Shown here: positions 41,575 to 50,982 of the stretch, in pieces | How positions within the stretch are numbered: position 1 is the stretch's first letter | How the letters are laid out: each line of letters opens with the position of its first letter | Program-made: the position numbers and the translations under genes | Source: DASXHD01 sp038239005 | GTDB lineage: Bacteria; Myxococcota_A; Polyangia; Polyangiales; Polyangiaceae | Direction of reading: 5' to 3' | Assembly: GCA_038239005.1 (NCBI GenBank) | Contig: JBBSFE010000008.1 | Coordinates: 38,046 to 102,045 of the forward strand | DNA length: 64,000 nucleotides | The notes under the pieces: model-generated | Seen by the model: the letters and a program-made list of their open reading frames with translations, nothing else | What the model was told of the DNA's origin: nothing | Databases searched by the model: none

Positions 41575-44500
41575 ATGGCGGGGCCCGAGTTCGTTCACCT
41601 CCACGTGCACTCCCAGTACTCGATGCTGGACGGCGCGGTGAAGGTGAAGGACCTCGTCAAACGCGTCGCCAAACAGGGCGGGAGCGCGGTCGCGGTGACG
41701 GACCACGGCAACATGTTCGGCGCCATCTCCTTCTACAAGGCCGCGAAGGAAGCCGGCGTCCAGGCCATCATTGGTTGCGAGCTCGAGGTCGCCGAACGCG
41801 GGCGCACGAGGCACTTGCCGCTCCTCGCGACGTCGCTCGAGGGTTACAAGAATCTCGTTCGGCTCGTGTCGCTCGGCCACGTGAAGCCGGAGCCGGAAGG
41901 ACCGGCAGGCGTTCCGTGCGTGAGCCTCGATTCGGTCGCCGCGCACGCGAAGGGTCTCCTTTGCATGACGGGCTGCATGGGTGGTGTTGTCGCGCAGTCG
42001 ATTTTGGAAGAAGGCGACGTCGTCGGAAAAAAGACGCTCTCTCGCCTGAAAGAAATCTTCGACCCGGGGATGCTCTACGTAGAGCTCCAAGACCACGGCT
42101 TGCCCGAGCAGCCCATTCTGAACGACATATTGATGCAGAGTGCACGGAGTTTCGACCTTCCAGTGGTCGCGACGAACGACGTGCACTTCCCGGAGCGCGA
42201 GGACGCTCAAGCCCACCTCTATTTGTCGTGCATCAAGACGGGCCGCACGTACGCCGAGGCGCTCGAGCGGCATCACGGGTCGGGCGAGATGTATTTGAAG
42301 TCGCCCATCGAGATGGCCGAGCTCTTCTCGAGTCACCCGCAAGCCATCCGCGCGACGCTCGAGATCGCCGAAAAATGCAAAGGGATGAAGCTCAAGCTCG
42401 GCGAGCCGATGCTCCCGAGCTTCGCCGTCCCGGACGGCTACGACACCGAAAGCTATTTCCGCCACGTCTCACGCGAAGGGCTCGCACGCCGATTCGAAGA
42501 GCTCCCATCCGTGAATCGCGACGCCTATCGCGCGCGGCTCGAGATGGAGCTCGACGTCATCAGCAAGATGAGGTTTCCGGGCTACTTCCTCATCGTCTGG
42601 GATTTCATTCGCTACGCCAAGGAAACGGGCGTGCCCGTCGGGCCGGGTCGTGGGTCGGGCGCCGGGTCGCTCGTCGCGTATGCGCTTCGCATTACCGATC
42701 TCGATCCGATTCCGCTCGATCTTCTCTTCGAGCGTTTCTTGAATCCCGAGCGCGTGAGCATGCCGGATTTCGACGTCGACTTCTGCATGGAGAAGCGCGA
42801 CCGCGTCATCGCGTACGTGCAGCAAAAATACGGCGAAGAGAGCGTCGGGCAGATCGCGACGTTCGCGGAGCTCAAGGCCAAGAGCGTCATCAAGGACGTC
42901 GCACGCGGCATCGGGATTTTGCCGGTCGAGGCGCAAGCGATCGCGAATTTGATTCCGCGGAAATCGCCCGCCGAGACGTACACGATTCAAGAGAGCCTCA
43001 CGATCGAGCCGAAGCTCAAGGCGCGTTACGAAACCGAACCGCAAATCCGCGAGCTCCTGACGCAGGCGAGCAAGCTCGAAGGCCTCACGCGTCACGCGGG
43101 CAAGCACGCCGCGGGCATCGTCATCAGCGAAGGGCCGCTTTGGGATCACGTGCCCGTGTTCAAGGATCCAAAGGCCGAGACCGACACGGCTTCGTACATC
43201 ACGCAGTATTACAAAGACGACGTCGAGGCTGCGGGTCTCGTGAAGTTCGACTTCCTCGGGCTGAAGACGCTCACGGTGCTCGACATCGCCACGGTGCTCA
43301 TTCGCTCACGCGAAGCGTCGACTGCGTTCAATCTCGGCAAGATCGCGCTCGATGATACGGCGACGTACGCGCTGCTCGCGTCCGGTGAAACGAAAGGCGT
43401 GTTCCAGCTCGAGTCGAGCGGGATGCAGCAGCTCTTCAAAGATTTGCGCGCCGATTGTTTCGAGGACATCGTCGCCGCGGTTGCGCTCTACCGACCTGGC
43501 CCGCTCGGCAGCGGGATGGTCGCCGACTTCGTCAACCGCAAGAACAAGCGCGCGAAGGTCGAGAGCCTTCATCCGATGGTCGATGCGCTGCTCCTGCCGA
43601 CGTACGGCGTCATCGTCTACCAAGAACAAGTCATGCAGATCGCGCAGAAGCTCGCGGGCTACACGCTCGGCAGCGCAGATCTCCTCCGCCGCGCGATGGG
43701 CAAGAAGAAGCCCGAGGAGATGGCGAAGCAGAAGAGCGTCTTCCTCGACGGCTCCAAAGCCAACGACGTCAGCGAAGCCGACGCCGAACGCATCTTCGGC
43801 CTCCTCGAATTTTTCGCGGGCTACGGCTTCAATAAATCGCACTCGGCGGCGTACGCGCTCATCACGTATCAAACGGCGTATCTCAAGGCGCATTTTCCGG
43901 CCGAGCTTCTCTGCGCGATCCTCACGAGCGATCGCGATCGCATCGAAAAGGTCGTCCGCACGATCGCCGATGCGCGCGCGATGGGCATCACGGTGCTGCC
44001 GCCGGACATCAACGAGTCCGACACCGACTTCAAAGTCGTGCATCTGCTCGCGGCCGCGCCATCGACGAACAAGAAGCAAAAGAAAACGCTCCCACAAATT
44101 CGCTTCGGTCTTGGCGCCGTGCGCGGCGTGGGGCTCGCGGCGCTCGAGGCCGTGTTCGAAGCGCGGCAATCTGGGAAGTTCATCGATCTGTTCGATTTCG
44201 CATCGCGTGTCGACGCAGCGAAGATCAACAAAGGCGTGCTCCAAGCGCTCGTGCAATGCGGCGCCTTCGACTCCACGTTCGCCGCGCTCGGCATCACGCG
44301 CGCGCAAGCGTTCGCGTCCATCGACGTCGCACTCGAGCGATCACGCGCGGCAAGCCGCGACCGCGAGCGCGGGCAAACGAACCTCTTTGGTTTGTTCGAC
44401 GCCGCTCCGCCGACATCCGCCCAGCCATCGTCGAAATGGAACACGCCGAGCGGCGGCGACTACGTCGAGAGCGCGCCTTGGGACAGAAAAGAAATGCTCA

Positions 44501-45195
44501 CACGCGAGCGTCAATCGCTCGGCTTCTACGTGTCGGGCCATCCGCTCGAACGCTACCTGCGCGGGCCCGCGGCGCTCTCGCGTCTCGAGGCGCTGCCCGC
44601 CAGCTCTTGCAACGAACAATCCGATTGGGCGCCCGTGAAGCTCGCCGGCATGGTCGAGGGTTACCGTGAGCGCATCTTCCGCGACGGGCCCGTGTCGAGT
44701 GGGCCAGGAAAGGGCGGCGGCAAGATCGCATTCTTCGAGCTCGAAGATTTGAGCGGGCGCGTGAACGTGAAAGTGCGCGGCAATCAGATCGACACGTATG
44801 CGCACATCCTCACGTCCGGTGAACCGGTGCTGGTCACGGGAAAGGTGAGCTTTCCACGTCGCGACGAAGACATGGAGCCCGACGAGATGGAGGGGCCTCG
44901 CGAGGCGACCGTGCTTCTCAATGACGCCGTGCTTCTCGCGGATGTCGTTGCAGCCGGCGCGAAACACTTGCTCCTTCGATTGAGCGAGTCGCAGCTTCGC
45001 GAAGGAATGCTCGAGCGCGTCGGCCAAGTCATGCGCGACTCGCGCGGCGATTGTTCCGTGAGCGTGCAGCTCACGCTCGACACCGGCGCCGAAGCGATGC
45101 TCGCATTCGGGCCGAACCATCGCGTCGAAATCGGCGACCCGCTCCTTGCGGGGCTCGAGCGAATTTTCGGAACGCAGGTCGCCGAGCTGCGCTGA
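41575..45195 (+). CDS. dnaE: DNA polymerase III alpha subunit
   Basis: A 1206-aa replicative polymerase catalytic subunit (C-family). The N-terminal PHP domain starts FVHLHVHSQYSMLDGA. The palm carries GPGRGSGAGSLVAYAL and the catalytic Asp cluster PDFDVDF (about residues 397-403). Later come YQEQVMQIA, FNKSHSAAYALITYQTAYLKAHFP, a helix-hairpin-helix region, and a C-terminal OB fold (KIAFFELEDLSGRVNVKV). Length and layout match housekeeping DnaE1 rather than the shorter error-prone ImuC/DnaE2. The start is the first ATG, MAGPEFVHLHVH. Confidence 0.97.
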   Translation: MAGPEFVHLHVHSQYSMLDGAVKVKDLVKRVAKQGGSAVAVTDHGNMFGAISFYKAAKEAGVQAIIGCELEVAERGRTRHLPLLATSLEGYKNLVRLVSLGHVKPEPEGPAGVPCVSLDSVAAHAKGLLCMTGCMGGVVAQSILEEGDVVGKKTLSRLKEIFDPGMLYVELQDHGLPEQPILNDILMQSARSFDLPVVATNDVHFPEREDAQAHLYLSCIKTGRTYAEALERHHGSGEMYLKSPIEMAELFSSHPQAIRATLEIAEKCKGMKLKLGEPMLPSFAVPDGYDTESYFRHVSREGLARRFEELPSVNRDAYRARLEMELDVISKMRFPGYFLIVWDFIRYAKETGVPVGPGRGSGAGSLVAYALRITDLDPIPLDLLFERFLNPERVSMPDFDVDFCMEKRDRVIAYVQQKYGEESVGQIATFAELKAKSVIKDVARGIGILPVEAQAIANLIPRKSPAETYTIQESLTIEPKLKARYETEPQIRELLTQASKLEGLTRHAGKHAAGIVISEGPLWDHVPVFKDPKAETDTASYITQYYKDDVEAAGLVKFDFLGLKTLTVLDIATVLIRSREASTAFNLGKIALDDTATYALLASGETKGVFQLESSGMQQLFKDLRADCFEDIVAAVALYRPGPLGSGMVADFVNRKNKRAKVESLHPMVDALLLPTYGVIVYQEQVMQIAQKLAGYTLGSADLLRRAMGKKKPEEMAKQKSVFLDGSKANDVSEADAERIFGLLEFFAGYGFNKSHSAAYALITYQTAYLKAHFPAELLCAILTSDRDRIEKVVRTIADARAMGITVLPPDINESDTDFKVVHLLAAAPSTNKKQKKTLPQIRFGLGAVRGVGLAALEAVFEARQSGKFIDLFDFASRVDAAKINKGVLQALVQCGAFDSTFAALGITRAQAFASIDVALERSRAASRDRERGQTNLFGLFDAAPPTSAQPSSKWNTPSGGDYVESAPWDRKEMLTRERQSLGFYVSGHPLERYLRGPAALSRLEALPASSCNEQSDWAPVKLAGMVEGYRERIFRDGPVSSGPGKGGGKIAFFELEDLSGRVNVKVRGNQIDTYAHILTSGEPVLVTGKVSFPRRDEDMEPDEMEGPREATVLLNDAVLLADVVAAGAKHLLLRLSESQLREGMLERVGQVMRDSRGDCSVSVQLTLDTGAEAMLAFGPNHRVEIGDPLLAGLERIFGTQVAELR

Positions 45196-45200
45196 GCACG

Positions 45201-46757
45201 ATGGCGACGATGCGTTTCGGAATGCGCTCGCAGTTGATGGCGCTCTTCACGATCGCATTCACGCTCGTCTTTGGTGTGATCTTCTATTGGGTCTACACGT
45301 TCACCACGGCGCGCTCGATGGAGCGGCTGCGAACCGATTTGAACGACACGCTCGCGGGCGCGGCGACGGGAATCGACGGTGACGACACCATTGGCCTCTA
45401 TCGAGAAGGCGTCGCGCTTCCGAACGGATTCTCGAACGACCCGCGCTACCTCCGGCAGATGGAATATTTGAAGCTCGTTCATGCGCTCGAGCCGCGTGCG
45501 ATGCCGTACACGATGGTGCGCGGCGGCAAGCCCGACACACGTCGCATCGGAGCGGCCGCGGATCCGTTCGAATACATTTACGTCGTCGACGTCGACATCC
45601 CGAACACGAAGCACGCAGGGTTTCTCGAGCCCGACTCGCACTCGAAGGAGGCGGACGAAGCGTGGGACCGCGGCGTCCTCGTCGAGCGTCCAAACATCTA
45701 CGATGACAAATTCGGGTCGTGGATGACCTCGTACACGCCCGTGCGTGACCATACCGGCGCGGTCGTCGCGCTGCTCGGGTGCGACTTCGAAGCAAGCTAC
45801 GTCAATACGGTGCAGAACGCCGCGCGACGCAGTGTCGTGAAGGTCCTGCTGGGCGCATATGCGGCACTCCTCGTGCTCGTGTGGTTCGCCGCCGGGTTTT
45901 TCACGCGCCCCGTCCGCGCGCTCACGGCAGCGACCGAGAATCTCGGCGAGGGCAATCTCGGCACGGACATGCCGCTCGTGAAACGCAACGACGAGCTCGG
46001 CGCGCTCGCGCGTGCATTCAACGACATGTCCGGTCGCCTTGCGCGCGCCTTCAGCGAGCTCGCAAAGGCAAACGACGAGCTCGAGGATCGCGTTGCGCTT
46101 CGCACCGCGGAGCTCTCGAAGGAACAGGAAAAATCCGAGCGCCTCCTTCGCAACGTGCTCCCGAAAGAAATCGCCGAGCGCCTGAAGCACGATCCGCAGA
46201 CGATCGCGGAAGGCTTCGACGCCGTGACGGTCGCATTCGCCGACATCGTTGGCTTCACGGAGATGTCGGCGCGCTCGTCGCCGATCCAAGTCGTGCGGCT
46301 TCTGAACGAGATTTTTTCTGCGTTCGATCAGCTCGCGGAGAAGCATGACCTCGAGAAAATCAAAACGATCGGCGACGCCTACATGGTCGTCGGCGGGCTT
46401 CCCGTGCCTCGAGACGATCACGCGCAGGCCGTCGCCGACATGGCGATCGAAATGCAGGAGTTCATGACGACCCTGCAAGCCACGCAGCCGGGCCTCGCGA
46501 TTCGCATCGGCATTCACACGGGGCCCGTCGTAGCGGGCGTCATCGGCACGAAGAAATTCAGCTACGACCTCTGGGGCGACACCGTCAACGTGGCGAGCCG
46601 CATGGAATCGCACGGCGAACGAGACAGAATCCATCTCAGCGACGAAGCCGCGATCGCTCTCCGAGCCGACTTCGAAATCGAGGTCCGTGGCACGATCAAG
46701 GTCAAAGGTCGCGGCGATCTCGCGACTCACTGGCTCGTCCGCCGCCGGACTAAGTAA
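45201..46757 (+). CDS. Membrane adenylate cyclase with HAMP domain
   Basis: A 518-aa sensor. An N-terminal membrane helix (about 9-31), a periplasmic sensor of about 175 residues, a second helix (about 214-235), a HAMP linker (PVRALTAATENLGEGNLG) and a short coiled coil precede a class III cyclase domain. Metal-binding Asp348 (FADIVGFT) and Asp392 (KTIGDAY) are present, and the ATP-specifying pair Lys388/Asp456 (YDLWGD) favours cAMP over cGMP; the catalytic Asn/Arg region is NVASRME. Begins 5 bp after dnaE, so it may be co-transcribed with it. The 3' end overlaps the convergent MoxR gene by 8 bp. Ligand unknown. Confidence 0.92.
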   Translation: MATMRFGMRSQLMALFTIAFTLVFGVIFYWVYTFTTARSMERLRTDLNDTLAGAATGIDGDDTIGLYREGVALPNGFSNDPRYLRQMEYLKLVHALEPRAMPYTMVRGGKPDTRRIGAAADPFEYIYVVDVDIPNTKHAGFLEPDSHSKEADEAWDRGVLVERPNIYDDKFGSWMTSYTPVRDHTGAVVALLGCDFEASYVNTVQNAARRSVVKVLLGAYAALLVLVWFAAGFFTRPVRALTAATENLGEGNLGTDMPLVKRNDELGALARAFNDMSGRLARAFSELAKANDELEDRVALRTAELSKEQEKSERLLRNVLPKEIAERLKHDPQTIAEGFDAVTVAFADIVGFTEMSARSSPIQVVRLLNEIFSAFDQLAEKHDLEKIKTIGDAYMVVGGLPVPRDDHAQAVADMAIEMQEFMTTLQATQPGLAIRIGIHTGPVVAGVIGTKKFSYDLWGDTVNVASRMESHGERDRIHLSDEAAIALRADFEIEVRGTIKVKGRGDLATHWLVRRRTK

Positions 46758-47604
46758 GAAGAGGCGCGGCGCGGTCGCGGTCTTCTTCGTGTTTGAGGAA
46801 GGCGCCTAGCGTTGCTTGCGCGAGCGTCTTGTCGAGCGAGGTGGCGCCGAGCGTCACGAGGGCGCGGGCCCAATCGATCGATTCGGAGATGCTCGGCGGC
46901 TTGCGGAGATCCATGCCGCGGAGTTTTTCGGCGAAGTGAGTCAGTTGAGTTGCCAGATCGCGCGCGATGCCAGGGACCTTGGCTTCCAAGATCGCGAGCT
47001 CGCGCGAAGGCGTCGGGTAGTCCAAGAAAACGTGCAGACAGCGGCGCCTGAGGGCGTCGGTCATGTCGCGTGTTGCATTCGTCGTCAGCACGACGAGCGG
47101 CGGGTGCTTCGCGCGGATGGTTCCGAGCTCCGGGATTGTTACCTGGTTGTCGGCGAGGATTTCGAGGAGCAACGCCTCGAATTCGGGATCGGCGCGGTCG
47201 ACCTCGTCGATCAGGAGCACGACAGGTGCCTCGCTGCGAAGCGCTTTCAGAAGCGGCCGCGCGATGAGGAACTTCTCGCTGAAGAACACATCAGGTGCTT
47301 CCTCGACGCTGATCTTGTCGCGGAGGAGCTGCACGAGCAGCATCTGTTTGGCGTAGTCCCACTCGTAGATCGCCTTCGTTTCGTCGAGCCCCTCGTAACA
47401 CTGCAATCGCACGAGCTCTCGCGAGAGGGCGGTCGAGGCGGCACGCGCGAGCTCCGTTTTGCCGACGCCCGCGGGGCCTTCGACGAGGAGCGGCCGGTCG
47501 AGCTTGGTCGCCAGATAGAGGGCGAGCGTGGCCTCGTCACCGGCGAAGTAGCCGGCCTGCTCGAGCGCGCTCGCAAGCGTTCGCGCTTCGCTGGGAAGAT
47601 TCAT
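46750..47604 (-). CDS. CoxD-type MoxR AAA+ ATPase
   Basis: A 284-aa AAA+ ATPase. Walker A is VEGPAGVGKTELARA; the Walker B region LLIDEVDRADPEFEALLLEIL followed by IPELGTIRA is the pattern of CoxD-like members that mature CO dehydrogenase-type molybdenum enzymes with a CoxE VWA partner. No coxE or molybdenum enzyme is adjacent, so the client is unknown. The start MNLPSEARTL was chosen over an upstream Arg/Ser-rich stretch. It begins 25 bp from the divergent DUF4388 gene. Confidence 0.88.
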   Translation of the reverse strand: MNLPSEARTLASALEQAGYFAGDEATLALYLATKLDRPLLVEGPAGVGKTELARAASTALSRELVRLQCYEGLDETKAIYEWDYAKQMLLVQLLRDKISVEEAPDVFFSEKFLIARPLLKALRSEAPVVLLIDEVDRADPEFEALLLEILADNQVTIPELGTIRAKHPPLVVLTTNATRDMTDALRRRCLHVFLDYPTPSRELAILEAKVPGIARDLATQLTHFAEKLRGMDLRKPPSISESIDWARALVTLGATSLDKTLAQATLGAFLKHEEDRDRAAPLLT

Positions 47605-47629
47605 GCGGTGTGTGTATCCTACGCCAAAC

Positions 47630-48895
47630 ATGTCGGATCGTGACGACCTGCTGCGCGTCGACGTAACCGGCACGGTTCATCCCATAGGACGCGCAGCGAG
47701 CCAGGAGCTCCGAGCACGCGCCGGCGAGTGGCGTCTCGTTCCGAGCACGCCGGGCGTCGTGTTGATGCGGCGCCCCGAGCAACACGGCGTTCCCGCTGCA
47801 TCGCTTCGCATGGCAGGCGAAATCAAGACCCCCGGCGCTCTCTGCGACATCATCTCGCTGCTCTCGCAGTCGAACTGGAAGGGCGAGCTCGTCATCATCG
47901 AGGAGCGCAAAGTTCGCTCGCTCTTCTTCGACGGCGGCAACGTCATCGGCGCGCACACCAACGTCCCCGAAGAGCGCCTCGGCGAAACACTCTTCCGATT
48001 CGGCGTCGTCACGCGCGAACAACTCGAGAAGGCCGTCGCGAGCGCTGGCGTCAGCGGCAAGCGATTTGGTGAAGCAGCCATCGAGCTCGACTTCGTCAGC
48101 CCCGAAGAGCTCTACCCGATGATGGCGCGCCAAGTCGAAGAGGTGTTCTACGCCGCACTCCACGTCGGCGATGGCATGTTTTACTTTTTCGATCGCTACG
48201 ACGAAGCCGCCATCGGCCGCCGCCACAACTTGAACGCCGCCATGATGCTCATGGAAGGCGCGCGTCGCATGGACGAGATGAAGTACTTCCGCGAGCGCAT
48301 CCCGAACGAGCACTACATCCCAGTGCCGCGCGAGACGACCAAGAAAGTTCCGGACGATCTCGTCACCATTTACAACGAGTGCGACGGCAAACGATCGATT
48401 GCACAAATCGGCCGACGCATTGGTCAGCTCGAATTCGAAGTCACGAAAGCCGTCTTTCAACTCGTGAGCGGCGGCATCTTGCTCGTGCAAGCGCCGCGGC
48501 CTCAAGGCCCGCAAGCCATCATCGAAGGCTTCAATCCCGCTCTCGCAGAAATCCATACGCGGTGCGACACGGCCAATAAAGGCGCTGAGCTTCGCGACGG
48601 ACTCGCGCGATTCGCGACCGGCGGCGGCGTCTACGATCCACTCTTCCAAGGAGCCGGACCGCTTCCAGATGGTACGTTTCGTCCCGACCGCGTGGAACGG
48701 AATCTCGTTGCCCTCGCCGGGGAAGACCCGGATGCGTGGCTCATTCAGCTGATGCACGACTACATCGGATTCGCTTTATTCCAAGCAGGCTCACTACTTG
48801 CGCGTGGCGAAGAAGCGAAGCTCACCCAATCCATCGCCGACTTGATCAAACCACTCCGACCGGTCGACTCCGCTCCATTGTCAAGGCGTTCGTGA
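47630..48895 (+). CDS. DUF4388-domain protein
   Basis: A 421-aa cytoplasmic protein. Residues about 65-165 form a DUF4388 domain (LCDIISLLSQSNWKGELVI; SLFFDGGNVIGAHTN; ERLGETLFRFGVV), found in Deltaproteobacteria and often linked to two-component or gliding-motility systems. A second winged-helix-like part (about 245-290) follows (TIYNECDGKRSIAQIGRRIG). No catalytic motif. It is 25 bp from the divergent MoxR gene and 30 bp before the TetR gene on the same strand. Exact role unknown; signalling or motility is a guess from family context. Confidence 0.82.
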   Translation: MSDRDDLLRVDVTGTVHPIGRAASQELRARAGEWRLVPSTPGVVLMRRPEQHGVPAASLRMAGEIKTPGALCDIISLLSQSNWKGELVIIEERKVRSLFFDGGNVIGAHTNVPEERLGETLFRFGVVTREQLEKAVASAGVSGKRFGEAAIELDFVSPEELYPMMARQVEEVFYAALHVGDGMFYFFDRYDEAAIGRRHNLNAAMMLMEGARRMDEMKYFRERIPNEHYIPVPRETTKKVPDDLVTIYNECDGKRSIAQIGRRIGQLEFEVTKAVFQLVSGGILLVQAPRPQGPQAIIEGFNPALAEIHTRCDTANKGAELRDGLARFATGGGVYDPLFQGAGPLPDGTFRPDRVERNLVALAGEDPDAWLIQLMHDYIGFALFQAGSLLARGEEAKLTQSIADLIKPLRPVDSAPLSRRS

Positions 48896-48905
48896 TTCTT
48901 CTCAG

Positions 48906-48922
48906 CCGTGGTGTATACACGG
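48906..48922. promoter_or_regulatory. Palindrome at the tetR-type gene start, probable autoregulatory operator
   Basis: CCGTG-GTGTATA-CACGG has perfect 5-bp arms, and inside it GTGTATACAC (48911-48920) is itself a perfect 10-bp palindrome. It sits 3 bp upstream of the ATG of the TetR-family gene. TetR repressors usually bind such dyads in their own promoter, so this is a good candidate operator. Confidence 0.45.
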
Positions 48923-48925
48923 CAA

Positions 48926-49573
48926 ATGGCCCGGGGAGAGGAGCGCCAGAAGGCGCAGGGGAGTCGCAAAGACGCGATTCTGGATGAGGCTACGCGCCTC
49001 TTCGCAGAACGCGGATACGAAGGCACGAGCATGGCGGATCTCGCCGAGCGTGTCGGGTTGCGCAAAGCGTCGCTGTTTCACCATTTCGCGAGCAAGGAGC
49101 AACTGCGTCGCGCAGTGCTCGAGCGACTCGTGCAACGGGTGACGGCAAAACTCGCGACCGCATCGGCGGAGATGGAGGCAGGCGGGACAGGCACCGATGC
49201 GTTTGCAAAACGCGTCGACGCACTCACCGATGTCGTCGTCAACATGCTTGGTGACCAACCGTACGCGGCGCGTCTCGTCTTGCGCGAAGCGATGGAGTGG
49301 GACGTCGGCAGCAAAGACAGCCTCGCCGAAGCATTCGCCGACTCACTGCGTGTCGGAGAAGGTTTTCTCGCCGGCGCGCAACAAGCAGGGGTGTGTCCTG
49401 CGGGTGATACGAAGCAACTCATCGCCACGCTGATGGGTCTCCATCTTTTGCCGTTCGCACTCGGCGGCATGATGGAACGCTTCACGGGCCACGCGCCATG
49501 GAGCGAACCCTTCGTCACCGCGCGTCGCGTGGCGGTTCGCGATCAAATTCGCGCGCTGCTCGTGAAGCGCTGA
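48926..49573 (+). CDS. TetR-family transcriptional regulator
   Basis: A 215-aa regulator. The N-terminal helix-turn-helix is classical TetR (AILDEATRLFAERGYEGTSMADLAERVGLRKASLFHHF; recognition helix near residue 50). The C-terminal ligand-binding domain is helical, with no assignable ligand. ATG 48926 is preferred to GTG 48908, because the palindrome would otherwise lie inside the coding region. It follows the DUF4388 gene by 30 bp and lies 3 bp from the end of convergent rlmB. Targets unknown besides probable autoregulation. Confidence 0.9.
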   Translation: MARGEERQKAQGSRKDAILDEATRLFAERGYEGTSMADLAERVGLRKASLFHHFASKEQLRRAVLERLVQRVTAKLATASAEMEAGGTGTDAFAKRVDALTDVVVNMLGDQPYAARLVLREAMEWDVGSKDSLAEAFADSLRVGEGFLAGAQQAGVCPAGDTKQLIATLMGLHLLPFALGGMMERFTGHAPWSEPFVTARRVAVRDQIRALLVKR

Positions 49574-49576
49574 GCG

Positions 49577-50296
49577 TCAGCCCCTTTGGCGGCGCGTTTC
49601 GTACAGCGCAATCGCGGCAGCCGCAGATACGTTCACTGAACCAAGCGGGCCCTTCATGGGCAAACGCGCGCGCGAGTCGCACGCTTTCTTCACGCTGCGG
49701 TGGAGACCCGCGCCCTCCGCGCCGAGGACGAGCGCGATCGGCTTCGTCAAGTCTTCGTCGGCGATGGAGTGATCGGCGGTGGCGTCGAGCGCGACCATGC
49801 GAAGCCCGCGTTCTTTGAGCGTTGCGATCGCGTTTGGCAAGCTCGGGACCGAACAAAGCTGTGCGTGCTCGATGGCGCCTGCGCTCGCGCGAAAGGTCGT
49901 GGGCGTGAGTGGAGCGGCGCCGTGCTCGGGCCACACGATCGCGGTCGCGCCAAACGCAACGGCGCTGCGGATGATGGCGCCGAAATTTTGTGGGTCTTCG
50001 ATCGAGTCGAGCAGGACGACGAGCGCAGGGTCCCCGAGCTCGAGATCTTCGAGGCGCCGCACGACGAGCGCAGGCGCGTACGCAATCGCGCCTTGATGAC
50101 GAATGCCGCGCGCGAGCCGGTCGAGCTCGACACGCCGAACGCGCGCGACGTTGGCGCCGCGATCTTTCGCGAACCGCGCGACTGCATCGAGCTGAGGCGA
50201 ATCATTTTGCTCCGCGACGAGCACGCGCACGTTCGCGCCGTGCGCTGCGATGGCTTCGCGAACGGGCTGGAGCCCGCAAATCAATCGCTCGCTCAT
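49577..50296 (-). CDS. rlmB: TrmH/RlmB-family 23S rRNA 2'-O-methyltransferase
   Basis: A 239-aa SpoU-type methyltransferase, expected to methylate G2251 of 23S rRNA. The N-terminal RNA-binding substrate domain (ICGLQPVREAIAA) is followed by the knotted SPOUT domain with its three motifs: LLDSIEDPQNFGAIIRSA, ALVLGAEGAGL and PLGSVNVSAAAAIALYE. It overlaps pyrF by 4 bp (ATGA), the upstream gene on the same strand. Confidence 0.93.
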   Translation of the reverse strand: MSERLICGLQPVREAIAAHGANVRVLVAEQNDSPQLDAVARFAKDRGANVARVRRVELDRLARGIRHQGAIAYAPALVVRRLEDLELGDPALVVLLDSIEDPQNFGAIIRSAVAFGATAIVWPEHGAAPLTPTTFRASAGAIEHAQLCSVPSLPNAIATLKERGLRMVALDATADHSIADEDLTKPIALVLGAEGAGLHRSVKKACDSRARLPMKGPLGSVNVSAAAAIALYETRRQRG

Positions 50297-50982
50297 GCGT
50301 TGATCGCGCTCGCGATGCGCGCGGCCGCGGCTGCGGGATCGGCGGCGTCACGAATCGGGCGGCCTACGACGATGACGTTCGCGCCGGCTGCGATGGCGCC
50401 CTCTGGCGTGCCCGAGCGCTTCTGATCGTCCTCTGCGCCTTCGGGTCGAATGCCGGGCGTGATGAGCAACGCCGATGACCCGAGCCCGACGCGAAGCGCG
50501 TGAACTTCACGTGGCGAGCACACGAACGCGCTCACGCCGGCACGCTGAGCCATCGTTGCGAGCGCAACGGTGTGCGCGTCGAGTGGGCGCGAAATGCCGA
50601 CGGCCTCGAGGTCGGTTTCGTCGAGCGAGGTGAGCACCGTTACGGCGACGATCGTGAGGCCTGTCGCTTCTTTCGCCGCGCGCTCGACGGCGCGCTCGAG
50701 CATGGTTGGCCCGCCGCCTGCGTGAACGGTGAGAAGCGAACACCCAAGCGCACACACGCGGGCCACGGCGCGTTCGACCGTTTCTGGAATGTCGTGGAGC
50801 TTCAGATCGAGAAAAATCGGCTTCCCTGCGCTGGCGATCTCGCGCACAGCCGCAGGGCCTTCGGCGACGAAAAGCTCGAGCCCGATTTTGAAACCATCCG
50901 CGGAAGTCTTGACGATGTCCGCAAGCGTTCGCGCCGCGCCGAGCGATGGCGTGTCGAGCGCGACGTAGAGCCGCGCCGGCAT
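50293..50982 (-). CDS. pyrF: Orotidine 5'-phosphate decarboxylase
   Basis: A 229-aa TIM-barrel enzyme that makes UMP from OMP in pyrimidine synthesis. The catalytic DLKLHDIP tetrad motif, LTVHAGGG, and ITPGIRPEG ... VVGRPI phosphate-binding motifs are present. The start MPARLYVALD overlaps the stop of the upstream coiled-coil gene by one base. It is coupled to rlmB by a 4-bp overlap. Other pyr genes are not nearby. Confidence 0.95.
   Translation of the reverse strand: MPARLYVALDTPSLGAARTLADIVKTSADGFKIGLELFVAEGPAAVREIASAGKPIFLDLKLHDIPETVERAVARVCALGCSLLTVHAGGGPTMLERAVERAAKEATGLTIVAVTVLTSLDETDLEAVGISRPLDAHTVALATMAQRAGVSAFVCSPREVHALRVGLGSSALLITPGIRPEGAEDDQKRSGTPEGAIAAGANVIVVGRPIRDAADPAAAAARIASAINA

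Noticed and set aside
41544..43355. Plus-strand frame (603 codons) overlapping the start of dnaE
   Set aside because: Arg-rich shadow of dnaE in another frame, with no motif.
44784..46730. Long minus-strand frame (648 codons) opposite dnaE and the cyclase
   Set aside because: Low-complexity Arg/His/Asp-rich translation spanning two clear plus-strand genes, with no domain.
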